NCBI GenBank assembly: GCA_964346765.1
Contig: CAYFWB010000001.1
Span: forward strand, 1 to 64,000
Direction of reading: 5' to 3'
DNA: 64,000 nucleotides
Source: JBGSPQ01 sp964346765
GTDB lineage: Bacteria; Patescibacteriota; Gracilibacteria; UBA1369
Positions 17,705 to 25,189 of this stretch are shown here, piece after piece (the first letter of the stretch is position 1; the number at the start of each line of letters is the position of its first letter). The position numbers and the translations under genes were made by a program. The notes beneath the pieces were generated by a model. The model made no database searches. It was not told the origin of the DNA and worked only from the letters and a program-made list of their open reading frames with translations.

Positions 17705-18958
17705 ATGTTATTGGAAAGCCAGACGAATAGAGGAAGATACAGGCACGCGGAAAATATTTTTTTTGCGGATAAGAAGTTGCGTCATCAGGTTGATGGCGAA
17801 CGTGAAAAGGAATTGGGAAAAATTATAAGTGAAGCCAGAGAGTCCGTGCGGGCTGAGTTGCGGCGTATGTATGATCCCGCTTTCAGGAAAGAAGTAGCGC
17901 CATTAATTGATCGAATTAGAGGGCTTAAGTTTGAAGAAGTGGGTTCCGATCAATTTGAGAAGGAAAAATTGGAAATGGATGAGAACGCTGAAACCGGACA
18001 TGGTGAAAATGCGGAAATTGAAGATTTGGTTGAGAGTGATCAATTGATCGAGGATAATCTTTATAAATCTTTTAATCTTGATGAGGAAGAGCTGGATGTT
18101 TTGCGTTTTTTGACGGGTGATAGAGCGCCCAGAGATGGTGAACAGGAACCAAGTCCCGAAGTTGTGCGCGAGTTTTCAAAATTGAAAAGGGAATGTCATT
18201 ACGCGGAGGACGCTGAGTTGGAGTTATTGGAAGGCAATTTACAGATTGTTATTTCCATTGCTTCACAGTACAGAAAAAGGGGAATACCTTTTATGGATTT
18301 ATTGCAGGAGGGATATAAAGGGGCGCATCTGGCGGCTCGAAGATATGATCCTAATATGGGTTGTAAATTTTCAACGTACGCGGGTTGGTGGATCAGGCAA
18401 CGAATCGTTAGACTGATTAAAAATTTTAGCAGGGAGATTAGATATCCTCAACATATCAGTGAACAGTTGAATAGATTGAAATGGGCTTTCAGAGAGATTC
18501 CGAATGATCCAAAAAGAAAAAGGGTTGGTATTCCCACTGTAGAAGAATTGGCTGAAAAGACGGAAATGCCGGTCGCGAAAATCGAGAAATTATTGAAACT
18601 GCCGCAAGCTGAAAAGGTGTTGGACGCACCAACCGGATTTGATGAGGGTGGTTCTACAATGCATGATGTTCTGGCTGATAAAAGTGATAATTCTGCGGAT
18701 AAAGAGGCCAGTCAGTATATGTTACGATCTTTTATAGATTATGTTCTTGAGGGGCTTAATCCGAATGAAAGATTTGTGATTATGAAGAGATTCGGTTTGG
18801 AGGGTGATGACGCTATGACACTTGCGGAAATCGGAGGTATAAGGAATATTACAAGAGAAAGAGTGCGGCAGATTGAAGTGCAGGCTATGAAGAAAGTTAA
18901 GAACAGGTTCAGAGAATTAATGCGTCAAAACAACCTTAATTCGGAGGTTTTTATTTAG
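17705..18958 (+). CDS. RNA polymerase sigma-70 factor, RpoD-like
   Basis: The 417-residue protein is a group 1/2 sigma factor. About 140 acidic, unconserved N-terminal residues are followed by region 1.2-like sequence. Region 2 follows (LELLEGNLQIVISIASQYRK, then MDLLQEGYKGAHLAARRYD and FSTYAGWWIRQRIVRLI, the -10 recognition helix, near 175-240). Region 3 (IPTVEELAEKTEMP) and region 4 (ERFVIMKRFGL and the -35 recognition helix NITRERVRQIE) come next. All regions of a housekeeping sigma are present except a recognisable region 1.1, so it is probably the primary sigma factor; an alternative group 2 role cannot be excluded. The stop codon is TAG. Confidence 0.9.
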   Translation: MLLESQTNRGRYRHAENIFFADKKLRHQVDGEREKELGKIISEARESVRAELRRMYDPAFRKEVAPLIDRIRGLKFEEVGSDQFEKEKLEMDENAETGHGENAEIEDLVESDQLIEDNLYKSFNLDEEELDVLRFLTGDRAPRDGEQEPSPEVVREFSKLKRECHYAEDAELELLEGNLQIVISIASQYRKRGIPFMDLLQEGYKGAHLAARRYDPNMGCKFSTYAGWWIRQRIVRLIKNFSREIRYPQHISEQLNRLKWAFREIPNDPKRKRVGIPTVEELAEKTEMPVAKIEKLLKLPQAEKVLDAPTGFDEGGSTMHDVLADKSDNSADKEASQYMLRSFIDYVLEGLNPNERFVIMKRFGLEGDDAMTLAEIGGIRNITRERVRQIEVQAMKKVKNRFRELMRQNNLNSEVFI

Positions 18959-18973
18959 TTGTTTAGGTACAAA

Positions 18974-19651
18974 TTATTCGTAAAGGAAATTCATGTAGTC
19001 CGCTACAGATGCTTTTTCAATTTTGTTTTGAATAATGTAATCGACGAATTTTGTGGGGATTTGGTTGTTTAAAATGGTTCCGTATAAGCTGATTATAAGC
19101 AGATAGAAGATGTAAAACGAAATGTCGTTAATCCAGGGAACTATGGTCGCTACTCCCATGCTTATTGCAAAGACTATTGTAAGGATGGCGAATGCTTTTG
19201 TTAGAATAGCGGTTTTTAGTCCGGTGGTCCTGATTACGGCGGCGATAAATGCCGAAACACCAATGTATCCAAGAATAATTAACATGAAGAAGACGCTCAA
19301 TGTGACGAATAGAAGTTTGGGATCATTGAAATTGCCGAAAAATACGGAAAATTCTCCTATACTGAGTACGTAAACAGCTATAAACGCTATGGCGCTGATG
19401 CCTTGTGTAAAGGGTTTGAAAATGAATGCCCAGATCATGTTTCTGGTTTTTGCTTTAACTGCTTTGTTGATGCTTTTGTTGACGTAAAAAATTGCTATCA
19501 AGATGAGCCACGCTGTTTCGGCGGTTTGGAAAAAATAGGGTGATAAAATGAAGTAAGTAAAGATTAATCCAAAGATGTAAATGCCTATGTAGTAGGTGCT
19601 GTGTTTGAGCAGTTTTGATACGAGTAATCTGGTTTTGGGATCTGAGGGCAT
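18974..19651 (-). CDS. Hypothetical multi-pass membrane protein
   Basis: The 225-residue product has about five or six predicted membrane helices, for example YYIGIYIFGLIFTYFIL near residue 20, ISAIAFIAVYVLSIG near 87, LLFVTLSVFFMLIILGYIGV near 110 and ISFYIFYLLIISLYG near 175. The short C-terminal tail is polar (KFVDYIIQNKIEKASVADYM). No conserved catalytic or transport motif was recognised, so function is unknown. It lies downstream of serS on the same strand, separated by an unusual G/C-run tract, and may be transcribed with it. Confidence 0.75.
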   Translation of the reverse strand: MPSDPKTRLLVSKLLKHSTYYIGIYIFGLIFTYFILSPYFFQTAETAWLILIAIFYVNKSINKAVKAKTRNMIWAFIFKPFTQGISAIAFIAVYVLSIGEFSVFFGNFNDPKLLFVTLSVFFMLIILGYIGVSAFIAAVIRTTGLKTAILTKAFAILTIVFAISMGVATIVPWINDISFYIFYLLIISLYGTILNNQIPTKFVDYIIQNKIEKASVADYMNFLYE

Positions 19652-19679
19652 GTGTTATTTGTTAAATGATTTTGTGTGA

Positions 19680-19721
19680 GGGGGGCGAGAGGGATGTGGG
19701 GGCGCGGGGGGAGTGAGGGGG
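19680..19721 (+). other. G-run tract with G-quadruplex potential
   Basis: The plus strand has G runs of 6, 3, 5, 6 and 5 bases (19680-19685, 19691-19693, 19698-19702, 19706-19711, 19717-19721) separated by loops of 5, 4, 3 and 5 bases. This fits the canonical four-run quadruplex rule with one run to spare. It lies between the stop of serS and the start of the membrane-protein gene. Their transcript carries the C-rich complement. Confidence 0.7.
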
Positions 19722-19732
19722 CGCGTTACTTT

Positions 19733-20995
19733 TTATCCGATTTGATCTTTGCCTCCCATATAGCCTTGTAATACTTCGGGGATGTAGATTTTGCCGTCGC
19801 GTTGTTGGTAGTTTTCCATTATGGCAATCAGCATTCTGCCGATTGCTACAGCGGTGCCGTTTAAGGTGTGAACAAGTTGTTTTTCTTTGCCGTCTTTGAA
19901 TCGGATTTTAGCCCTTCTGGCCTGGAAGTCTGTGCAATTGGAGCAACTTGTGAGTTCGCGGAATTTGTTCTGTGAAGGAATCCAAGTTTCGATGTCGAAT
20001 TTTTGGGCGGCCGGCGCGCCAAGGTCTCCTCCGCATATGTTTAATACCTGATAGTGCAGTTTTAAATCCTGCATGATTTTTTCTTCAATGGAAAGGATGA
20101 ATTTGTGTTCTTGTATTGAATTATCTGGGTGACAAAATGAAAACATTTCGATTTTATCGAACTGGTGGACGCGGATGATTCCGTGCATGTCTTTACCGTA
20201 TGTACCGGCTTCTCGTCTGTAGCAGGTGGAAAAAGCGCAGTATCTTAAAGGTAGTTTTTCTATGTCTATGATTTCGTCGGCTTGGAGCATGCAGAGTGGT
20301 ACTTCGCTGGTTCCAACCAAATATAGGTCATCTTCTTCGGGGTTTACATGGTAGATTTGTTGGCGGTCGGCAGGAAAGAAACCGGTCGCGATCATGGCTT
20401 GCTCTTTAACCAACGTTGGAGGAATGACGGGGCTGAATCCTTTTTGAATGAGTTTGTTTAGTATAAACTGGATTAAAGCGAATTCAAGTTGGACCGCTTC
20501 GTTTTTTAAGTATGCAAAACGTGAGCCGGACATTTGAGCCGCTTTTTCGATTTCAATGATGTTCAGATTTTTGCCCAGTGCCACATGATCTTTAGGTTCG
20601 CCTTCGAATTGGGGTTTTTCACCCACGGTTTTTATTACCACGTTTTCAGTGTCGTCTTTGCCTTCGGGTACCGAATCCAGCGGAGGATTGGGGATTGTTA
20701 ATGTAACCGCTTCAAGCTGGGTTTCAATATTTTTAAGCTTCGGGTCGATTTCTTTTAATTGTTCTTTGACACTCTTTGATCCTTCCAGCAATTTTTCTTT
20801 TTCTTCCGCTGATGTCTGGGGTATTTTTTTGGCGATCGCGTTTTGTCGGGCCTTTAATGACTCGGTTTCTTGAAGCAGGGCAAGTCTTTCTTGTTCCAGG
20901 TTAATTATTTGATTAAGGTCACCTTTGAAGTGTTTTTTGGCAAGCGCTTTTTTTGTTTCTTCGGGGTTTTCTATCAGAGTTTTTAGGTTGATCAT
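19733..20995 (-). CDS. serS: Seryl-tRNA synthetase
   Basis: This class II synthetase charges tRNA-Ser, and tRNA-Sec where present. The N-terminal long antiparallel coiled coil spans about residues 25-105. Motif 2 (RYCAFSTCYRREAGTYGKD) lies near 255 and motif 3 (AIGRMLIAIMENYQ) near 388. The frame is open to an ATG at 21025, but the ATG at 20995 is preferred. It gives the usual family start MINLKTLIENP and avoids overlapping the upstream gene, whose stop lies at 20997. The 420-residue length is normal. It follows an HTH-like gene in the same operon. Confidence 0.96.
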   Translation of the reverse strand: MINLKTLIENPEETKKALAKKHFKGDLNQIINLEQERLALLQETESLKARQNAIAKKIPQTSAEEKEKLLEGSKSVKEQLKEIDPKLKNIETQLEAVTLTIPNPPLDSVPEGKDDTENVVIKTVGEKPQFEGEPKDHVALGKNLNIIEIEKAAQMSGSRFAYLKNEAVQLEFALIQFILNKLIQKGFSPVIPPTLVKEQAMIATGFFPADRQQIYHVNPEEDDLYLVGTSEVPLCMLQADEIIDIEKLPLRYCAFSTCYRREAGTYGKDMHGIIRVHQFDKIEMFSFCHPDNSIQEHKFILSIEEKIMQDLKLHYQVLNICGGDLGAPAAQKFDIETWIPSQNKFRELTSCSNCTDFQARRAKIRFKDGKEKQLVHTLNGTAVAIGRMLIAIMENYQQRDGKIYIPEVLQGYMGGKDQIG

Positions 20996-20996
20996 T

Positions 20997-21434
20997 TTAG
21001 TAGTGTAATATTTTGGATTTGGCACTTTTTAACATGGCAGATTTAATGTCGTCCGCACGTATTTCTTCCCTTGTTTTATCGATTTTGGGTATCCTTGGTA
21101 TGTAACTCATAATGAGTTCGGTTCTGACTTCGTCAAATGCTTTGTTCGCGGATTCCGTGTCTGTGCTGGTGGTTTTAAGTACGTCTTTTATTCGTAATGC
21201 TATAATTTTTGCCAATGCGTTTAATGTAGGGGAATTTAATGTTTCGAGATTTTCTATTTCCCCTATGGCCGTAGCTAATTCATTTTGCGTAAATCCGTTT
21301 TCGATACGTAAATAGTCGAATTCAAACCAAAATTGTTCTTTCATTTCGTCGACATTTTGGTTTACGTCTCTGACAACGGACGGTATTTCATGGTCATAAT
21401 CAGTGTCAGGTGTTTTTTTTCGGGCTAAGCTCAT
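20997..21434 (-). CDS. Hypothetical protein with a weak XRE-type helix-turn-helix
   Basis: The 145-residue protein contains a segment near residues 42-82, with NGFTQNELATAIGEIENLE followed by NSPTLNALAKIIALRI. This resembles the cro/C1-type HTH (GxTQxELAxxIG ... PTLxxLxKIAxAL), but the recognition helix is degenerate, so DNA binding is uncertain. The rest is charged and helical. It directly precedes serS, with its stop 2 bp before the serS ATG, and has its own plausible promoter. It could be an antitoxin-like or autoregulatory protein, but no toxin partner is visible. Confidence 0.55.
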   Translation of the reverse strand: MSLARKKTPDTDYDHEIPSVVRDVNQNVDEMKEQFWFEFDYLRIENGFTQNELATAIGEIENLETLNSPTLNALAKIIALRIKDVLKTTSTDTESANKAFDEVRTELIMSYIPRIPKIDKTREEIRADDIKSAMLKSAKSKILHY

Positions 21435-21457
21435 GATCGATAAAAATTCTATTAAAT

Positions 21458-21485
21458 CTTATAGTTTTTGGGATCGGTTTGTAAA
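21458..21485 (-). promoter_or_regulatory. Probable promoter of the HTH-serS operon
   Basis: On the minus strand TTTACA (21480-21485) and TATAAG (21458-21463) are separated by 16 bp, each matching consensus at five of six positions. The ATG follows about 24 bp downstream. Confidence 0.55.
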
Positions 21486-21501
21486 GTAATGGATTGGTTG
21501 T

Positions 21502-21529
21502 TTGAAAATTAGACTATTTGGAATACAAT
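21502..21529 (+). promoter_or_regulatory. Probable promoter of the SIMPL-domain gene
   Basis: TTGAAA (21502-21507) and TACAAT (21524-21529) are separated by 16 bp, 28 bp before the ATG at 21558. Each box matches consensus at five of six positions. Confidence 0.6.
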
Positions 21530-21557
21530 AATTTCGTTTAATCTTTAAATTTATATT

Positions 21558-22322
21558 ATGTTGATCGAAAAAAGACTGACCAGTGCGGCTAAAGGCCTGT
21601 TTTTTTTGGCGACCGCTTTGTGCTTGGTGTGGTTTATGTTTCAGCCTTCTTGGTTTAAGAATATTAAGGCTGAAGTGACGGAACAACCATACGCGCGGAC
21701 TATTACGGTCAGCGGAGAGGGTGAGGTTACGGTGAAACCGGATATTGCTGTGGTGAATCTTTCCGTGGTTGCTCAGGGTAATTCGGTTTCCGAGGTGACT
21801 CAGGACGGGAATGAAAGGATGAATAAGGTGATTGTGGCGGCAAAAGGTTTGGGAGTAAGTGAAAATGATGTTAAGACCGTTTCTTATAATCTTTATCCCG
21901 AATATAAATATCCGGAGAATCGAAAGGCTTTTATTGCGGGATATAAGTTGGATCAGACATTGCAAGTGAAAGTGAGAGATTTGTCCAAGGTCGAAGATGT
22001 GGTGGATCAGGGAGTGCAGGCCGGATCCAATCAGATAGGTCAGTTGAATTTTGAAATTGATGATGATAGTCAGTTGCGGGCTCAAGCGCGTGAAGAAGCT
22101 TTTGACGATTCGCGGATGAAGGCCGAGGCGATGGCCAAGGCGGCGGGGGTTTCGTTGGGACGAGTTATTACTTTTTCCGAGGGTTCCAATTATAATTATC
22201 CTCAGCCCGTTTATGCCCGTGCAGATTACTCAATGGCAGAAGAATCCGCTATCGCTCCTTCAATTGAAACTGGCAGTCAGGATGTGAAAGTTACAATGAG
22301 CGTGACTTACGAAATCGATTAA
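21558..22322 (+). CDS. SIMPL-domain (DUF541) membrane-anchored protein
   Basis: The 254-residue protein has a short basic N terminus, one hydrophobic segment near residues 14-32 (GLFFLATALCLVWFMF), and an extracytoplasmic SIMPL domain. The domain is recognised by ITVSGEGEVTVKPDIAVVNL at its start, the internal GYKLDQTLQVKVRDL and the repeat-like region REEAFDDSRMKAEAMAKAAGVSLG. Members include YggE and BP26-type periplasmic or surface proteins linked to oxidative stress, oligomerisation or signalling; the exact role is uncertain. A 25-bp palindrome begins 3 bp after the stop codon, followed by a bidirectional terminator. Confidence 0.85.
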   Translation: MLIEKRLTSAAKGLFFLATALCLVWFMFQPSWFKNIKAEVTEQPYARTITVSGEGEVTVKPDIAVVNLSVVAQGNSVSEVTQDGNERMNKVIVAAKGLGVSENDVKTVSYNLYPEYKYPENRKAFIAGYKLDQTLQVKVRDLSKVEDVVDQGVQAGSNQIGQLNFEIDDDSQLRAQAREEAFDDSRMKAEAMAKAAGVSLGRVITFSEGSNYNYPQPVYARADYSMAEESAIAPSIETGSQDVKVTMSVTYEID

Positions 22323-22325
22323 ATC

Positions 22326-22350
22326 CACCTTAAAGGTTACCTTTAAGGTG
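22326..22350. repeat. 25-bp double palindrome, copy 2
   Basis: This carries the same 12-bp arms as the element at 1370-1394, with T as the central base on the plus strand. It lies 3 bp after the SIMPL gene stop and 5 bp before a terminator stem. Together with the element at 22836-22882 it flanks the small gene at 22402-22788. Confidence 0.9.
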
Positions 22351-22355
22351 TGTTT

Positions 22356-22394
22356 AAAAAACCGCTATTTTTGAACAGAAGATGGCGGTTTTTT
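22356..22394. terminator. Bidirectional intrinsic terminator
   Basis: A 10-bp stem (AAAAAACCGC at 22356-22365, GCGGTTTTTT at 22385-22394) encloses a 19-nt loop. A/T tracts on both sides let it act for the SIMPL gene on the plus strand and the convergent gene ending at 22402 on the minus strand. Confidence 0.75.
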
Positions 22395-22401
22395 GTGGTG
22401 A

Positions 22402-22788
22402 TTAGTTGATTTTGATGTTGTTTTGAATATTTTTAGTATTGTTTTTTATTTGGGATTGTTTTTTGGCATGATCCAGTTTTTTTGCGAGAATATTGCATGC
22501 AATCACGTAGAGATGGTTTGCCATTTTTATGCGTTCATTGAAATCAGAATGCATTAAAGTTAGACTTTCAGGCACAAATTGAGGCATTAAAGTTCCCAAC
22601 CCCCCTTTTTTTACATAGAGTAAATGGTATTCTGCTATTATTTCTGCCATCTGGAGAATTATTTCGGCTGTTTCAAGGTTTTTATTTGGGTTGTTTTTTT
22701 TTTGAACCGCAAGGTATTTTGTAACTGTATGTCTGAATAAATTTTCAAAGTCAGTTAGATTTTCGGGTGATTTATATTGTTCGTTCAT
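22402..22788 (-). CDS. Hypothetical 128-residue helical protein
   Basis: No family is recognised. The sequence is mainly helical, with LETAEIILQMAEIIAEYHLLYVKK near residue 38 and IKMANHLYVIACNILAKKLDHAKK near 87, and an asparagine/lysine-rich tail (KNNTKNIQNNIKIN). It has no signal peptide or membrane segment. It diverges from the RRM protein gene. Both promoters share a 47-bp palindrome, so the two genes are likely co-regulated. Strong boxes (TTGACT, 17 bp, TATAAA) and a 20-nt leader support it as a real expressed gene. Confidence 0.7.
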   Translation of the reverse strand: MNEQYKSPENLTDFENLFRHTVTKYLAVQKKNNPNKNLETAEIILQMAEIIAEYHLLYVKKGGLGTLMPQFVPESLTLMHSDFNERIKMANHLYVIACNILAKKLDHAKKQSQIKNNTKNIQNNIKIN

Positions 22789-22814
22789 TGTTAAAGTGAT
22801 TAATTTAAGCGGTA

Positions 22815-22843
22815 TTTATACTTAAAATGTGCAAAAAAGTCAA
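22815..22843 (-). promoter_or_regulatory. Promoter of the 128-residue protein gene
   Basis: On the minus strand TTGACT (22838-22843) and TATAAA (22815-22820) are separated by 17 bp. The -35 box is the left end of the 47-bp palindrome. The predicted start is near 22808, about 20 nt before the ATG. Confidence 0.75.
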
Positions 22844-22882
22844 CCTCACCTTAAAGGTTACCTTTAAGGTGAGGTTGACTTT
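22836..22882. promoter_or_regulatory. 47-bp palindrome carrying both -35 boxes of divergent promoters (element copy 3)
   Basis: Two perfect 23-bp arms flank a single central T at 22859. The inner 25 bp equal the repeated double palindrome; the outer ends are AGTCAA on the left and TTGACT on the right. These form the -35 boxes of promoters firing leftward and rightward. A protein bound to the core would control both genes symmetrically. Confidence 0.8.
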
Positions 22883-22903
22883 AAAGTTGCTTGTTATTAA
22901 AAT
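22875..22903 (+). promoter_or_regulatory. Promoter of the RRM protein gene
   Basis: TTGACT (22875-22880) and TAAAAT (22898-22903) are separated by 17 bp. Transcription would start near 22910, giving a leader of about 100 nt before the ATG at 23011. Confidence 0.7.
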
Positions 22904-22952
22904 TTGTGCAGTAAGTTTCTTGTTTCCCTTTTATTGCGTTCGGTTAGAGGTG

Positions 22953-22989
22953 ATAAAGGTAAAAATAAGTCAGATAGTCTTACCTTTAT
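22953..22989 (+). promoter_or_regulatory. Leader hairpin of the RRM protein gene
   Basis: A perfect 10-bp stem (ATAAAGGTAA with TTACCTTTAT) closes a 17-nt loop and ends about 20 nt before the start codon. The arms carry the AAGGT and ACCTT half-sites found in the neighbouring palindrome. It may be an RNA control element or, as DNA, a split binding site. Confidence 0.5.
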
Positions 22990-23010
22990 TATTTCTTAAT
23001 TTTTTTTCAA

Positions 23011-23286
23011 ATGGAGAAAAAATTATTTGTAGGAAGCCTTGCATGGGCCACTACAGACCAAAATTTGCGCGATGCTTTTGAACAAGCCGGGACTGTTGAG
23101 TCAGCGCAAGTTATTACGGACAGAATGTCCGGTCGTTCCAAAGGTTTCGGTTTTGTTGAAATGGCAACCGAAGAAGAAGCTCAAAAAGCTATCGAAATGT
23201 GGAATGAAAAAGAACTTGATGGTCGTAAGATCATTGTAAATGAGGCTCGTCCTAAAGAGGACAGACCAAGAAGAGACGATTATTAA
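23011..23286 (+). CDS. RRM-type RNA-binding protein
   Basis: The 91-residue protein is a single RNA recognition motif. RNP2 is KLFVGSLAW at residues 3-11 and RNP1 is RSKGFGFVEM near 44-53, followed by the final strand KIIVNEARP and a short Arg-rich tail (RPRRDDY). This is the class of small glycine- and arginine-tailed RNA-binding proteins known from cyanobacteria and many other bacteria, often cold- or stress-linked and autoregulated. A structured leader and a strong terminator bracket it as a monocistronic gene. Confidence 0.93.
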   Translation: MEKKLFVGSLAWATTDQNLRDAFEQAGTVESAQVITDRMSGRSKGFGFVEMATEEEAQKAIEMWNEKELDGRKIIVNEARPKEDRPRRDDY

Positions 23287-23300
23287 TGCGTTTCTAAAGG

Positions 23301-23332
23301 GGCCGCGGCATGAATTTACCGCGGCCTTTTTT
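23301..23332 (+). terminator. Intrinsic terminator of the RRM gene
   Basis: The stem GGCCGCGG (23301-23308) pairs with CCGCGGCC (23319-23326) across a 10-nt loop and is followed by TTTTTT. It lies 14 bp after the RRM stop codon. Confidence 0.9.
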
Positions 23333-23554
23333 GTTTTTATACTTTTTTGGTATCGATTATGAAGGCATTAGCTCTATTATGAATACAATTGGTATTCAAA
23401 TATGTACATCGATAAGTATGAGGAAGAGAGACTGTTGGAGGAATTGTTTAAGGAGCTATAAGTCTTATGTTTAATATAATCAATAGAGAGGTTGCCTTTT
23501 TTTAAATTTATGGAATAATGCGAAAGTGTTTTTGTACTATTTTAATTAATAATT
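23333..23554. other. AT-rich intergenic stretch with a possible 19-codon ORF
   Basis: An interrupted palindrome GAATAC/GTATTC lies at 23381-23397. It is followed by an ATG at 23402 opening a 19-codon frame to a TAA at 23461 (start MYIDKYEEERLLEEL), with helical, acidic composition. No Shine-Dalgarno precedes it. A plausible promoter for the next gene is TTGCCT (23492-23497), 16 bp, AATAAT (23514-23519). The small ORF may be chance. Confidence 0.3.
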
Positions 23555-25186
23555 ATGAAAAAGGGATTGGCGCTTGTAAGCAAAATTTTATTGATTTTTG
23601 TGATATTACTGATCGGCTTTAGTTCATATACAGCCTATTTATATTTTTCGGATGAGGATTTTGATTTTTATGGTTTTGGCCCTGCGATTCAAGGTGTTTT
23701 AGGGATCGAAGATGTAAAACTTGTAGGTTTACCAGATGAGTTGCAACCGTATGCTATTGGTGAGGATGCAGATATGTTTATTATCTCACGGCTTGACGAT
23801 ATTCCTCTGCCAGAGGATAAAAATTATGAACCTTTTAAGGATATTGATACGTTTTTGGTTTTGGGAAAAGGGTGTCCCACATGTGTTTCGGGGGCGTATA
23901 TTGCAACCGCAATTTTGTTTAAAACGGAAAAAGGAGCAGAAGATTTTAAGAAATTTTATGATGAAGATGATGGGCTGGGGTTAGTTATGGCAAGATTTAA
24001 ACCAAGTATTGAAGGAAAGGTTGTGGTGCTTAGCGGGAGTTCTGATTTTCGTGATGATTTTAAGGGCAGGTTAGTCAATAATCCGCAGATGGAATATTTT
24101 TCCGAAGAAGATATGAAAGCCAACCTTGTTTTTTATGCAGATAATATCAAAATTCCGGAGGTTTCTATGTTTGCTCATTCCCTTTTTTATTCGATTGCGG
24201 GAGGGATGCAAATCTCTTATTCGGAACAATTTTTACCTTTGGCACATGCTCAGGGTTCGCCTATTTCTCCGAACGATCAACCTGGGCGTTTAGCTGAAGC
24301 AACAGGTGGACAGGGTAGCTTAAGAATGGGAGTTATGACTATACTTAATTTTGTTTTGGGTATAGCTAAGGATTTTAGAGCCGTTATTGATTATGATAAT
24401 GAAAGTATAGACGGTAGAATTAAGGTTACTATTCCGGACAAGGAAGAATTTGGCAGTTTGCCGGGAATAAAAGCGGCTTATGGGAATGATCCGGATCAGG
24501 AAACTATGGATGAATTGTATGATCAAACATTGGGTGATTTTGAAAATCGAATGAGCGAGTTTGAAAAATCTATGGATGAGTTGAGGAAAGAATATCCGGA
24601 GGTTGATTTGGATTTTTCTTATTCGGATTACAGTATAAATTTTGAGACATCCTTCTCACTTAAAGATTTTGCTCCGGACCCTGAAAATCCGGGAGACATG
24701 CCCTCTAAAACTCGTGATCTATCTAGGAAAGCGGATTTGAATAATATTGTGGTTGCCTTGGAAATTTATAATGCAGAAACAGGTTCTTATCCGCAAAAAA
24801 CTGCATGTGTGAGTGATTTAAGTGAACTTAAAAACTATTTTTCTGAGGAAGAATTTCCTGAAGATTATAATGGAGCACAAACTTTTGAAACTGAAGACGG
24901 TTCGATAAAAATTATTTGTGATAATGGTTATTTGTATCAATCTTTTGGTGGTTTTGAATATGTGATTTGGGCAAGGATGGAAAATACAAATAATGGGAAT
25001 CTGCCATTTTTCGTAACTAATGGTTTTGAATTTAAGGAAATGGAAAGCGGTAGGTACTATGTTGTGAATACGGCAAGTGTTGAAAAGTCTTCTGAAATGT
25101 ATCCTTATGAAGGTGTTAATAGTAAAAAGACTCCTGATGTTTTAAATACGACAACCGGTGTAAAAAAGGGTGTACCAAGGATTTAG
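23555..25186 (+). CDS. Membrane-anchored extracytoplasmic protein with pilin-like C-terminal part
   Basis: The 543-residue product has an N-terminal membrane anchor near residues 8-30 (VSKILLIFVILLIGFSSYTAYLYF) and is otherwise soluble and acidic, so it probably faces outward. A CPTC motif near residue 106 recalls redox CxxC pairs, but no thioredoxin fold was recognised. The region from about 390 to 470 resembles the C-terminal half of type II/IV pseudopilins: DLNNIVVALEIYNAETGSYPQ, then a cysteine pair and a YVIWARMEN strand. No prepilin peptidase site is seen at its own N terminus. Function is unknown; surface assembly or sensing is a guess. The stop codon is TAG. Confidence 0.7.
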   Translation: MKKGLALVSKILLIFVILLIGFSSYTAYLYFSDEDFDFYGFGPAIQGVLGIEDVKLVGLPDELQPYAIGEDADMFIISRLDDIPLPEDKNYEPFKDIDTFLVLGKGCPTCVSGAYIATAILFKTEKGAEDFKKFYDEDDGLGLVMARFKPSIEGKVVVLSGSSDFRDDFKGRLVNNPQMEYFSEEDMKANLVFYADNIKIPEVSMFAHSLFYSIAGGMQISYSEQFLPLAHAQGSPISPNDQPGRLAEATGGQGSLRMGVMTILNFVLGIAKDFRAVIDYDNESIDGRIKVTIPDKEEFGSLPGIKAAYGNDPDQETMDELYDQTLGDFENRMSEFEKSMDELRKEYPEVDLDFSYSDYSINFETSFSLKDFAPDPENPGDMPSKTRDLSRKADLNNIVVALEIYNAETGSYPQKTACVSDLSELKNYFSEEEFPEDYNGAQTFETEDGSIKIICDNGYLYQSFGGFEYVIWARMENTNNGNLPFFVTNGFEFKEMESGRYYVVNTASVEKSSEMYPYEGVNSKKTPDVLNTTTGVKKGVPRI

Positions 25187-25189
25187 ATG

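Noticed and set aside
21459..22085. 208-codon minus-strand frame opposite the SIMPL gene
   Set aside because: The SIMPL gene has clear domain motifs and a promoter; the opposite frame is His/Ile-rich with no recognisable domain.
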